Shown here one piece after another: positions 1 through 11,680 of a DNA stretch of 64,000 nucleotides (its first letter is position 1; each line of letters begins with the position of its first letter). A program made the position numbers and the translations under genes. Location: NCBI GenBank assembly GCA_010015655.1, contig ML976688.1, positions 438,411 through 502,410 of the forward strand. Reading direction: 5' to 3'. This DNA comes from Bimuria novae-zelandiae CBS 107.79. Lineage: Eukaryota; Ascomycota; Dothideomycetes; Pleosporales; Didymosphaeriaceae. The notes beneath the pieces are model-generated. The model was not told where the DNA came from. It saw only the letters and a list, made by a program, of their open reading frames with translations, and made no database searches.

Positions 1-1990
1 TTTAACTTAATATTTTATTACTATCTCTAGCTAAGTAAAGAGATCTTAATATAATATAAGGACAGGCACAGGCTCCTGCATTAAGAGAGTAGATAAGGTA
101 GGTTAGCTCTATTTTAGCTACACTAAGATGAGGAGACTATAGGTACACAGGCCTGCGGCGCTTTTATGCGCTACCGCTTGGCACGGAACATCTATCTATC
201 CGAGATAGCTACACTGGGTGCGTGGGCAGCTACGCCCAGGCGTAAGGCAGCTGCACCCAGGCGTGAGGCAGTCGCGCCTCTCACGCGAGGTCATGTGTCC
301 TGCCGGCATGCCAGGCCGTCACAAGCAGAGCTTTTGCTCCCTATTTACTCCCTATTTAGCTATGTCTAGGATTTCTCTCAGCTACTCCGCGAGTGCGTGC
401 TACTATACTAGATACTTAGTAAGCACCTCTACGTTAATAAAATAATTATAAAATTTACTAGACACGCATTAGAAAAAGTAATAATTAAAATAAAGCCTAT
501 ACCTAAGGGCTATAAGATCTAGTGTTTAACAAATAATAAAGTAATACTTAACTAGCTTTTTTATACCTATAGTAGAGGACCTATTAATTTAATTAAAATT
601 ATTAACGTTAATGCTACTAGTAGGTCTTTAACTTTAATAGAGTTTATTTTTATTACTTTTATACTTGCTAAGGACAACGCTAGAGAAAGGCCTTTTTTAG
701 CTAGCTATTATATTAATTAGGATAATAACCTTTTTAACACGATATTTATACTAAAATGCTTTAGATCTAAAGGCGTTAGCTACGCTAGGACTATAAAGAT
801 AATAAAAATAATAATAAAAGAGATCTTTAAGCAGGCCACAATGGTAGGACTTTAAATAGGTAACGCACCTATTACCTATGAAAAGCTATCTAAAGAGCGC
901 TTTAATAGTAATTTTATATGGCTAAAAACACACGCCTAGTAGTCTTTAAAGTAGAGAGAGATACGCTAGGCACTATTAATATTAAAAAAAGTACTAAAGA
1001 TAGCTTAAAGAAATAATTAAGTTATACTTTTTACTAGTATAGTTATAAATTATAAGTATTAAAATTATCTCTTAGTATAGTGTTAACTTTTACATAGCTA
1101 CTTAGTATGTTAAAAAGCTCCGTCAACACTCTAAGATAGTATTAAATAATAAAAAGATCTTTATAGACGCCTTTAGTAACAACGCTATTAAGTTACTAAG
1201 GATACTAATAATAATAGATAATTATAACACCTATAAGAGTAAGGTTAATTAATTTAATTAATATAAAAGCTACTATTTTATTTAGTAAGCTAAATAGCGT
1301 ATCTAGTATCCTTTACTCTACTTCTTACTTAATTTAGTACTAAATAACACCTATAAGCTATTATTATACTTATTTTAGCTATTCGCAAAAAGGGCGGGTT
1401 ATAAAGACTTTTTATATACTTTAATTAAGTAGTTTTTTGAGCGCGACGGCTAACTTTGCAATAGTAGTAATAAATGTTAGCACGTAGACGATATTATCAG
1501 CGACGCTGGCAGCTCCCACACGTCTAAAAGGTGCTTGGAGAGGGCAATACCTGTGTATCTTATGCGACGTCTGGGCGTAAAGTACACAACTTAGGACCCT
1601 CACGGCAGCCTCTTAAGACTACTTCTAGTAATTGTAAAGCTCCTCCACGTACTCCGCGCAGCAGCTTTGGCTGTAGGGCGTATAGACTACCTTTATATAG
1701 GCTAAAGAAGCGTCCTAAGTGCTAGTAAGAGCACCTATAATGCTGTTAAATAATTATATTAAAAAATACCTCTTAAAGCGTAAATTATTAAGTAGTTTTA
1801 TTAAAAAACTATAAGAAATTAAGTTTTTATATAAATCTATATATAAATCTAATCTCCTTTAGTGTTTGTTAGAAGTCGGAGCAAAGCTCCAATTGGACAT
1901 TTCCATGTAGCCCGTGTGCGGCAGATTTTGGTCATGCGGGGGATAGCTAACCTGCCTCTACTTATAGAGCCTGTTGAGCCTATGGCACAC
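1..1990. other. AT-rich degenerate repeat DNA, unclassified
   Basis: Most of this stretch is AT-rich and full of TAA/TAG in every frame, as expected of RIP-degraded repeats. Islands of ordinary composition stand out at about 120-450, 1,500-1,740 and 1,860-1,990. The first island holds a short imperfect direct repeat of a GGCAGCT-GCCCAGGCGT type near 225-275 and could be an old LTR, but I found no partner copy. I recognise no protein domain here. The few ORFs are short and look fortuitous. Confidence 0.6.
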
Positions 1991-3314
1991 TAATACAAAG
2001 TTACTAAGATATTTAGTATAATATACTTTAATGTTAACCTGAATAATAATAAATTTCGACGCTATTAATTTGCGTATAACTAATATTAAAAGTAATATAC
2101 CTGCTACTTTAAGTGGAAGAAGGCACTTTAAAATCTAAATATAAATATTAGTAAGATAATTACTAGGCGCTATATTTACTTATTAAATAATAAAAATACG
2201 CCGTGCGCGTGGCTTATCTCCCTTAAAAATTACCTTACGCTATTAATAGTAGTTTACTAATATAACCTAATTTATAATTATAAGCGCTTGTGTGCCCCAC
2301 TAAAGTTACGTAATTTTAAAGACTAACTATAATTATAAATTAAAGTTACTAGTTAGTGCACTAAGATTAATTTACTTAATATAAAAGGTATACGCGTATA
2401 AAAAGACTTTCTAATAGTTACTAAGAGTATTAATCCTAAATACGCCACGACTAAGCTAATTAAGCTATTTAAGTACAAAAACAATAATACGTAAATAGCT
2501 ACGCTAAAGGAATAGGTCTCTATATAAATAATATACGTTTAATAAGTCTAACTTAGTTCCTAGAAGTTTAATAGTATAGCGAGTGATCTTTAAGTAGTAA
2601 AGACGTAAAATAATAATAAAGTAGTAAGTTAAGCGCTAAAAAGCGTACGTCTTTATAATAATAAATACTAGTATAGTTTATACTGCTACCTTAAGAGAGA
2701 CTTCTACTTATAACTAAGCAATTTTAAGAATGATCCTACTACGCGCTAGCGTATTATTTAAGTTTTATAAATTAAACGTAGCCTAATTGCACGAATATAG
2801 AAGGTAGTAAATAAAATAAATAGGCGTTTTTTAAAGATAACACTAGCTACTATAGCTATTTACCTTAATAATAGACGTCTACTAAGCGATAATAGCTTAG
2901 CTTTTATAATAGGCTTATATAGTATAGTAAGCAAAGTCTTCGCTATTTTAACTAATAACTAACGTAATCTTGCTGGACAAGTTAATTATAATTACTATTA
3001 ATAACTATACTATGCCTCTCTAACACTAATAGATCCTTAATGTAAGTTCTAACACTTACATTATTAATATAACTAATTAAATAGGCTAGAAATAGGAGCG
3101 CGTTAAAGATACTAGTATAATTATTAATATAAGAAAGTACTACTATAAAATTAAGACCTAAGGTAAAATAACTTTTATAGTTAACACATAAACTAGCGTA
3201 ATGCTAACGTTAATTATTTATATTACTTAAGTACCTAGTTTTATTACAAGCGTCGTTGGACTTAGACGCTATTATAATAATAGTATCTACTTTAACTTAG
3301 GTTAAGATATGCTA

Positions 3315-3319
3315 TATAA
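3315..3319. repeat. Target-site duplication TATAA, left copy
   Basis: The five bases TATAA immediately precede the TGTTAGG terminus of the gypsy element and are repeated exactly after its other end at 10,121-10,125. A 5-bp duplication is the usual length for LTR-retrotransposon integration. Confidence 0.9.
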
Positions 3320-3774
3320 TGTTAGGTTCCATCTAGGATAGCTGGTCCTAAACGGGCTAAGGTTGGTTCTCGGGCAGGAGTACTTGGTAGGACGGGAGAG
3401 GGTGTAGTGATAGCTCACGCTTGTCACTGGGGCGTTAGTATCGAAGGTGTGTATAGCACAATCAAATCAACAAGGTTGCTTAGTCAGATCCAAACGATAG
3501 ATTAATAAACAGGTTAAACGCGAATATGAGAGATCATTCTCGCGTTCCTATATACATAAGGATTTCTGTACCATCCAAGGTCTTGCTGCCATCCATGGCT
3601 GGTGTCACCATCCACGGCTGGTGCTGCCCTCCATGGCTGGTGCTGCCATCCATGGCTGGTGCTGCCTTGGCTGGATGGTACATCACGTGACCTCGGTTGC
3701 GCAACCCCACCAAGTGTCACCCCCGCTAAGGGCCCGTTAGTCCTCCGCGTCCTATACATGTTCAGATCCTAACA
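3320..3774 (-). repeat. 3' LTR of the gypsy element (455 bp)
   Basis: This is a near copy of 9,685-10,120. It carries one extra 19-bp unit in an internal tandem array based on CATGGCTGGTG at about 3,585-3,675, which explains the 455 versus 436 bp lengths. All other differences I could see between the two LTRs are transitions. Confidence 0.93.
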
Positions 3775-3791
3775 TCACCTCCCCTCTTCTA
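3775..3791 (-). other. Polypurine tract next to the 3' LTR
   Basis: Read on the minus strand the bases just upstream of the 3' LTR are AGAAGAGGGGAGGTGA, a typical plus-strand DNA primer site for an LTR element. This confirms the minus orientation of the gypsy element. Confidence 0.8.
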
Positions 3792-3905
3792 GATAGCGTC
3801 CTCGGTATCCTCGTTCCGCGCCCCCTGGCTGCAGATACGGTCGTCGCATATAAATACCCGCGTGAGTCGCTGTTTTCGCGTTCTAGCCTTAGTGCCTTCC
3901 TAACT

Positions 3906-4499
3906 ATGCCTAAGGATCCTAAGCCTTGTAAAGCGCGCGCGCCTCGTAAGAAGACTTTAACCTAAGAGCGGCGTGATTATATTTGTCGCGTTAAAGAGAG
4001 TAGTAAAGAGATGCCTTTTCGTTGTAGTCGCTATAAAAAGCTAAATATTTATTATTTCGTGGATACTACGTCTGGTTATTGCGCTGGTTGCATCGCTGCA
4101 AGGAGCGAGTATGAATTATTTATTCCTAAAGAGGAGTGGGAGAAGGTAGAGGATAAGGAGCGTGAAAATAGTTGGCTCTCCTCTGTTCTAAAGCGGAGAC
4201 CACTTGTCTTTATTTAGAGTTAGTAGAGGTAGAGAGTCGTAAAAAGTTATTCGCGCGTCGGGATAGGAAGTTACTAAATACTTAGAATAAAGTGTAAGAG
4301 ACGGAGAGCTCGAGTGCGGACGCTCCGTTCTAAGACAATTTCCTCGCTAATCCGGGCTGGTTACAGGCCAATAATCTTCTTTCTAATCCACCGATAGATC
4401 TTCTTCTTAACGAGTTCCTATCTAGTTCTCCTCTAATTGTTTCTGGTTCCTTCTCGTGGTCTGACGATAGTATTGTGCCAACATTTAGCGACAGTTATT
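3906..4499 (+). pseudogene. Cys-rich ORF inside the gypsy element, convergent to pol, RIP-inactivated
   Basis: This reading frame runs opposite to gag-pol, between the chromodomain and the 3' LTR. It starts at the ATG at 3,906 (MPKDPKPCKARAP), meets a TAA after about 18 codons where CAA is the likely ancestral codon, then continues in frame as a 67-residue open segment from 4,011. The segment has a Cys-rich module (CSRY, then CAGC). Several Tyr codons (TAT) stand where Cys (TGT/TGC) would complete a regularly spaced cluster, as G-to-A RIP would cause. I recall similar small Cys-rich ORFs from other fungal gypsy elements, but their role is unknown to me. Non-functional here. Confidence 0.6.
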
Positions 4500-4511
4500 A
4501 AGGTTTACTTC

Positions 4512-7500
4512 TAGTTCTTATATATCTTCTAAGTGTAGATATCCTTTCTACTTAACTAAGTAGGTTCGTGGCTAATCCGTGTGTTGTAGTATCTTCTTAA
4601 CTTCGAATTCGGTTTCTTCCTCTGGCTGGTGGTAGAAGGTGGTTTTAACTAGTGTCTCTAGGTCTGCTAGTTCTAATTAGTCTATATAGAATACCGGGTG
4701 TATTTTGGCGTCTGGTGGTAATTCCAATTAGTAGTTAACCAGTGATACTTGTTTAGAAATAAAAAATAGTCTAACCTTAATATAATCTAGTTTCTTGTGC
4801 TTCTTCTTCTGAGTTCGAAGATTTTTTGTAAGCAGGTATGCTTTATCCCCCTTCTTTAGCTAAGGTGCCGTTTTTCGTTTTTAGTTCGTGTAGGAAATGC
4901 TTTGCTATTAAGCTTTTTTAAGGTTCTCTTAGAGTTATTAATATATTTCTTTTATTTTTGTAGCCGTGTTAATGGCTTCTTCTGTTCTAATAGTAGTAGG
5001 AAATGTCTAATTAAAGAGATATAGATGTCTTTCGTAGTTTGCATAGAACGGTGTATATTTAGTTACTACTAATATCTTGTTATTATATGCTAATTGTGCT
5101 ATTAGTAATAACAAAATCTAGTCATTCTTCTGGTTGTTGCAGTAGATGCGTAGGTACGTTTCTATTATTTAATTCGTACGTTCTGTTTGTCCGTCCGTCT
5201 GTGGGTGGTAGGCTGTTGATAGTTTTCGTTTTATTCTAATAAGTGCCATAAGTGTTATCTAGTAGTTTAAAGTAAAGAGTTTGTCTCTATCGCTAATAAT
5301 CGTCTTAGGAATGCCATGATGTCGTATAAGTTAATCTAGGATAAGGAACGCTAGTTCTGTTGCTATTATTACCTTTTTACATAGTAGTAATTCCACGTAT
5401 TTAGTAAATCTGCACATGATTACTAGTATTACGTCGTAACTTACTCCGTTCGTGGGATCCTTTAACTTTGGCAATCCTGTGACAAAGTCTATTACGATGT
5501 CTTCTTATGGTGCTGTGGGTATCTAGATAGCTTGCATTTCTCCGTACTTAGGATATATTACGTGTTTATTGCGCTAGCAATCTGCGCATTTACGTATATA
5601 GGTTATTACTACTTTCTTAATTCCTTTAAAGCTGTAGTTCCTTTGGATTAGCTCTATTGTTTTTCTAATTCTAGGGTGTCTATATGTAGGGTCGTCGTAA
5701 TATTATTATATAACCTCTATCTATTGTTCCTTTAGTACTTCTCGTGTAAGTATAAGGAGTTAATTAAGTTCTGCCGTTGGTTCCAGGGAACTATTAGGAT
5801 TTTTCTTTAGTATTATAAAGTAGGTTTTAACCTTTTCTCTATTATTATTTATTCTACTAAGAGCGTCTGCTCGTCCGTTTTCCTTGCCTAGGGTGTACAT
5901 AATTTTGAATTTATATTGTCCTAGTGTTTCTAACTATCTTCCTTGTCGTTAGTTTAGTTCTTTCGTGGTTATAAAACGTGTGAGGTTTTTATAGTCTATA
6001 AAGATTGTAAGTTCTAAGTAGCTATGTACGTAGATCCTCTAATACTTAATAGCTTTTACTATCGCAAGTAATTCTTTGTCGTGTACTTCGTACCGTGACT
6101 CTTCTAGTGTAAACTTGTGTGCGTAGTATGTAATTAGGTACTATTTGCCATTCTTCTCTTATTTCGCGTATGCTCTAACTGCTAAGTCGCTTACGTTTAT
6201 TTTAATACGCAGGGGTTTATTGTCCTAGAAGTGTATAAGGACTGGTGGCGTAATATATACTTTCTATAGCGTTTGAAACGCTTGCTCGCATTCTTTTGTC
6301 TAGTTAAAAGGTTTGTCTTTCCTTGTAAGGTTCGTAAGTGGTAGCGTAATTCTAGAGTAGTCTGTGATAAACTATTTATTAAATCTAGTAAATCTAAGGA
6401 AGGCTTATACTTCCTTAAGGTTAGTAAGTAATTTCTACTTCTTTACTTCCTTAATCTTTAAAGGGCTTACTTAGATACCTTCGGTATTAATAACATGTCC
6501 TAGAAACTCTAATTCTGTGACATGGAATTTGCATTTCTTAAGTTTTAATTATAGGTTGGCGCTGTCTAGTGCTTATAGTACTATTTATACGTGTTGTACA
6601 TGATCCTTCTCTTGTTTAGAGAATATCAGGATGTCGTCAAGGTAGGTAATTATAAATATGTTAAGATAGTTCCTTAGTACGTTATTAATTATTGCTTAGA
6701 ACGTTGCTGGTGCGTTCGTGAGTCTAAAAGGCATAACTTGGTACTTAAATAGTCCGTATCTGGTTCGAAAGGCTGTCTTCCACTCGTCACCTGTTGCTAT
6801 TTATATAAGGTGGTATCTGTCTCGTAGGTTGAATTGTGTGAATATCTTGGCTCGTCCTAGCCTGTCTTGAGACTCTTATATATTCGGTAGTAGGTATCTG
6901 TTCTTAATCGTTATATTATTTAGCCTTCTATAGTTAATGCATAGATGTTGTGTTCTATTCTTCTTTGTAATAAATATTAAGGGTAATGCTACTAGCAATT
7001 CTAACTTGCGTATTTATTACCTTTTAAGGGCTTTCTTTAGGAATTCGCGTGTCTATTAGAGTTCTTTTGCGCTTTGTCCGTATAGTGGTCTAAAGGGTGG
7101 CGTCTTTCCCTCTTTAAAAATAATGCGATAATCTTGGTGTGTATGCTTAGGAAGGGCGTTGGCTCCTTTCTCTTCCTAAAATAAATAACTCTATTCCTTA
7201 TATTTATTAGGGATATTAAGAGGTGTGCTGTTCTCTTCTTGCTTACGCTTTATAACCTAATAGTTCTTACTAGCGTTTGCTAAGTTAGTTTCGTGTTTAT
7301 CAACTTCTAGTCGCGAGACTATGTTATTAATAGCTTTCTTATCTACCATTATGCTCTGTTAATGCATAGGCTTTGCTTATAATGTATAGTTATAGCGCTT
7401 AAAGGATAGCTTTCGTTGTTCTTAGTTAATTGTTAGGTTGTGCTTCCTAAACTAGGGTAGTCCTAATATCACATCGTGATTGGCTTCCTCTAGTATGTCG

Positions 7501-9660
7501 AGGGTAATCGGTTCCTGGTGTCCATGGATCTTAAGTGTCGTCTCGACCTCGTACTCTATTCGTGGCGTGCCTGGCATGGGTTGTCTATTCGCGACATGGA
7601 TAGCGTATGCTACTGCCTTCTTACGCTCATAGAGTCCGGCTCTATCAAGTGCACTTCGGGACATGTAGCTCTACTGCGCCCCAGAATCCAGCATGGCCTT
7701 TATCCATGTTCTATTAAGCTGTACTAGTAGCTTAATTAATACTTAACTATTTATAGTATTTATCTCTTTAAAGGCGTCTTCTCGCTAGAGCCTAGGTCTA
7801 AAAAAGATATTTTCTTTGTAACTGGCTTTATGGGTTCAAGGTGTTCTTCCTTCTTTTTCCCTTAAGGCTACTACTAGGCCTCTTTTAGGATAGCTTCACC
7901 GTCTTCTTCCTTTGTTACCGTTTTAATCCTAAGGGTCGTGGTCCCTTTTAGTACGCGATTAAACCTATGTTTTTCTTTTTACTCCCTGTGTTCCTTATAG
8001 TCAGGGTGCAAGCATGTTTACCATTTATCTAACGTGTATTTTCTATTAACTAGTAGCGATAGTGCTTAGTTTAGTGCTTAGTTAAGGTGTAGAAAGTATC
8101 TTGTCTCGCGCTTATCCCATAGGTGAATATTATAATTAGCGATAGGGTAGTTAAACCACTCCTATCTGCATCGTTAGTATGTTCGGGGAAAGTAGCTATA
8201 TTTCTTAGCTTGGTAATAAAAGGTATATTAATCTTCTCTGCATAGGGTCTATTGTATAGTCTTATGCGTAGGGTTGCAGTAGTCCAGGTCGTACTATAGT
8301 TTATAGTTTAGGTTTTTATTTAGGTACTTCTTTTTAGGGTCTTCGTAAGCATAGCGATAGTCTGCCATTTCACGTGCTGTCTTGCTAACTAGATCGGGTT
8401 AGTAGGCGTGGTAAAATACGGCTATGTAGTCTTATTATTCTATTACTATAAACCCGAAGTCTCCTTCTCGAGGTTGGTATTTCTCTAAGAAGTTAAAAAC
8501 GTTTGTTATCTTGCTAGTAACTAGCTTGTTCTAGCTAGGGTAAGGTGTAGGAGATCGAGGTATTAGCTCTATCTCTTCCTTATTTAAACCTTCGTATGCA
8601 TCCTCGTAGAGTCGTAAGTTAGGCAATCCTAATTACTCCGAGTCTTTATCTTAGATATTAAGTTACTTAATAGCGTCTATTACTTACTATTCCTCGTCGG
8701 TTGCGTCTGCATCTACAACGGATAGTACGTTTAACTATCTAATAACCTTGTTCTTAGATCTGCAGTTCCTAGCGATGTGGCCTGGTTTGCCACATGTAAA
8801 ACATAGGCGCGTCCTGGTCCCCTTGCGTTAGGTTCTATCTAGGTTACGCTAGTTAGGCTTTTAGAAGCCTATAGCCTTTCCTGTTCCTTTTTTTAGGTTG
8901 TTAAACTAGATATCTTCTATTAGTTAGGGTCCGTAATAGTTGCGTTACTGGCGTCGAGGTATTTTTGGCGGCGCCCTATAGACTACAGGTGCCTATTGCC
9001 TGAAACTAACGTTCTTTAGGTTCTTGCGTAGCTCTTCTTGCAAAGCGAACCATTCCCTATTAATACAAATAGTCTCTTTGTATAGTTCTTCTAAGGTCTT
9101 TATCTTTACACCACTACGTAGTAGTTCTTCGCGCACGTTGCGTTTAAGTCCTTATTTATATATTATCTTAAGAGATTTATCCTCCTAGTTAAGTTGCACG
9201 GCGTACTTGCGGAATTTAGCTATATACTTAGCTATAGATTATTACTATCGGATTGTCTAAATCGCACGCTTAGCGATAGCGGTTTTATTAGTAATTCTAA
9301 ATATCTATTAAAGGTACTTCTTAAAGTTGGCGTAGTCCTTAATAATATTAATAGCATCTTTATTGCTATTAATATAGTCTTTATCCTCGTTGTCGTGATC
9401 TATGTCTAGGTATTTAACTAGGTAAGGATAAATCTATTCTTTAGCGCTTCCTCGCATATAAGTCGCTGCAAAGATAACCTTCTTTTTATCTTTAAGGTCT
9501 TAGTTTTAGTTAAAGAAGTAGAGGTCTAGTTACAATAGCTAGGTATTAAGGAGGGTACGATTGCCATTATATAAATCGGGTTTATATGCCTTATTCTTGC
9601 CATCCCCTATAGGGGTGACATGGTTGTCCGAAGCTATAGAAGAGTTAGGGGTCCTGTTAG
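4512..9660 (-). pseudogene. gag-pol of the gypsy chromovirus, inactivated by many stops
   Basis: In order along the minus strand: a gag region from about 9,600; a zinc knuckle CX2CX4HX4C (CFTCGKPGHIARNC) at about 8,763-8,806; a retropepsin-like block at 7,664-7,452 ending HDVILGLP; reverse transcriptase with YLDDILIFS, its YLDD at 6,633-6,644; RNase H around 6,100-5,930 (LTRFITTKELN); integrase around 5,720-4,950 with a CX2C zinc half, DFVTGLP, ISDRDK and HPQTDGQTER; and a C-terminal chromodomain at about 4,512-4,625 (FEVKKIL, YLVK[stop]KGYLHLED). Stops replace Gln and Trp codons. Known of the family: the chromodomain steers integration to heterochromatin. The exact gag start is not determined. 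Confidence 0.9.
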
Positions 9661-9684
9661 TACTTATGTTAAGGGCGTTCAAAA

Positions 9685-10120
9685 TGTTAGGTTCCATCTA
9701 GGATAGCTGGTCCTAAACGGGCTAAGGTTGGTTCTCGGGCAGGAGTACTTAGTAGGACGGGAGAGGGTGTAGTAATAGCTCACGCTTATTACTAGGGCGT
9801 TAGTATCGAAGGTGTGTACAGCACAATCAAATTAACAAGGTTGCTTAGTCAGATCCAAACGATAGATTAATAAACAGGTTAAACACGAATATGAGAAATC
9901 ATTCTCGCGTTCCTATATACATAAGGATTTCTGTACCATCCAAGGTCTTGCTGCCATCCATGGCTAGTGTCACCATCCACGGCTAGTGCTGCCCTCCATG
10001 GCTGGTGCTGCCTTGGCTAGATGGTACATCACGTGACCTCGGTTGCGCAACCCCACCAAGTGTCACCCCCGCTGAGGGCCCGTTGGTCCTCCGCGTCCTA
10101 TACATGTTCAGATCCTAACA
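9685..10120 (-). repeat. 5' LTR of the gypsy element (436 bp)
   Basis: Partner of 3,320-3,774. It begins TGTTAGG on the plus strand and ends CCTAACA, followed by the TATAA duplication. It lacks one 19-bp unit of the internal array and carries more A/T at several variable sites, consistent with extra RIP on this copy. I could not identify a primer-binding site just inside it. Confidence 0.93.
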
Positions 10121-10125
10121 TATAA
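10121..10125. repeat. Target-site duplication TATAA, right copy
   Basis: Exact repeat of 3,315-3,319. Joining 3,319 to 10,126 restores a continuous stretch of copia-I sequence. Confidence 0.9.
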
Positions 10126-11462
10126 CAAACACAGCGTTATTACTTCCATAAAGTACTATAAGCGCTATTAGCTTGTTAACGCAGATTTTTCTTATTATTT
10201 AATAAAATTATTCTTACTTATAATAGCTATTTAAACACGACTGTTAGAAGCACTAAAGAAGACCTAAGAAATCTCACTAACGCTAGCCTATAAAGTTTAG
10301 GGCTATCTAGAACACAAGATTATAGATTACCTAAATAATAATATTAAAGGAGTAATAGTGAAAGGGCCTGCTAACTAAGACTTTTGTTAAATCTATATAG
10401 AATTAAAATTAATAAAGCAGGTCTCTTACTATACGCTAAAGGATACTATCTATCCCTTTTATTAAATTTTAATTAACCTTATATAACTATAATAATAAGG
10501 AGAGTTTTATTATAATAGTAATAAGTAGAATACTTATGCTATCTATTAACACTTGCGTTAGCATAAAGTAAAGTCCCTTTTAATAAAGTTAAAGGCTTAG
10601 CTAGGCCGCTAGCGATAAAATACTATATAATAAATCTAGCGTTAGTATAATTATAACGTAATTATACTTAAGCTTAACGCTAAGCGCGACATTATTAACT
10701 TTATAAAATAACTCTATACTAACCTAAACATATACTTTAAGCTAGGCGCACTAGATACTCTTATATAAAATAAAAGTATTAAGATTACTAGTAAGCTAAT
10801 TATAATAAAGGCCCATGCCCTACGCCTCTAAGATAACTTTTTAAAGTAATTAATAAATAAGTTAATAAAAATAGTAGTATACCTATTTAATAAATAGTAT
10901 CTAAAGTCCTTAATTAGCGCACGCTATGTTAAGTTATCTAAAATAAAAAGTTTATAATATACTATCCTTAATTAATTAATTATTACGTATACGTCCATAA
11001 TAAATATCTACTACATAAAGTAAAGATAGCCTCGCGTGTCATAATTAGCTATTTCGTAGGCTACGATAGCATTAATATCTTCTTTATCTAACTACTAATA
11101 AAGGATTAAGTCATAGTAGTAGTAGTAGTATTGATTAACGTCCAGGAACATAATGTTCTAGCCTCCCATGGGGCATGGGGACGTGCTAAGCTGTATTTAC
11201 AGAAAGCGTTTCGTGCCTGTCGGCTGGCTACCATCACAGTAGCCTTGTTGTACATAGCCCATCCTCCCTTTAATAGGTCTACCTGCTACTACAGGCACCT
11301 AGATACCTATAGTAGCCGGCCCTCATCTGTGAGGGTGTTGTTGTCCTGCCCCTCTCTCCCTCGCCCTTGTAGCTCTGCTCCCGTACTGTCTTCCTCCCCC
11401 TACCTCGTACGAAGTAGGACCTCGTACGAGTTAGCAAGCTGCCTTATACCTTGAGTAAAAAC

Positions 11463-11566
11463 CTCGTAGGGGAAAACCTCAAGCTTAAACAAGTAGTAGT
11501 AGTCGCCTGAGCGGTACTTAGTTTGGGTGAAAGGTTTTGACCAAGTCTTGGCAGAGCGAAAACTCT
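11463..11566. repeat. 104-bp sequence left of the gap, exact copy of 11,577-11,680
   Basis: Identical to the 104 bases that follow the ten Ns. The most likely explanation is one sequence present at the ends of two overlapping contigs that the scaffolder failed to merge. Confidence 0.9.
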
Positions 11567-11576
11567 NNNNNNNNNN
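11567..11576. other. Assembly gap of 10 N
   Basis: Ten N characters lie exactly between two identical 104-bp stretches, so the gap is probably of negative true size and not missing sequence. Confidence 0.95.
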
Positions 11577-11680
11577 CTCGTAGGGGAAAACCTCAAGCTT
11601 AAACAAGTAGTAGTAGTCGCCTGAGCGGTACTTAGTTTGGGTGAAAGGTTTTGACCAAGTCTTGGCAGAGCGAAAACTCT
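11577..11680. repeat. 104-bp sequence right of the gap, exact copy of 11,463-11,566
   Basis: See the left copy. The sequence beyond it (GCATCTTGGC...) continues the same retroposon without a break in character. Confidence 0.9.

Larger units (their letters stand above)
3320..10120 (-). mobile_element. Complete Ty3/gypsy chromovirus retrotransposon, minus orientation
   Basis: The element is 6,801 bp, bounded by LTRs with TGTTAGG...CCTAACA termini and flanked by TATAA duplications. Reading the minus strand from 9,684 downward one finds gag with a CCHC knuckle, a retropepsin segment, reverse transcriptase with YLDD, RNase H, a DDE integrase and a chromodomain, then a plus-strand Cys-rich ORF, a polypurine tract and the 3' LTR. 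Stop codons in pol are the C-to-T type (CAA/CAG or TGG turned into TAA/TAG), so it is RIP-damaged and non-coding, but far less decayed than the copia element it interrupts. It is therefore the younger insertion. Confidence 0.95.

Noticed and set aside
1421..1725. Short ORFs in the island at 1.5-1.7 kb
   Set aside because: Too short and on both strands; no recognisable motif in a repeat-derived region.
7518..7727. Plus-strand ORF within the gypsy element
   Set aside because: Antisense of the protease segment on the true coding strand.
11131..11454. 107-codon ORF in the SINE-like insert
   Set aside because: Ser/Tyr/Arg-rich with no domain; such inserts are normally non-coding.
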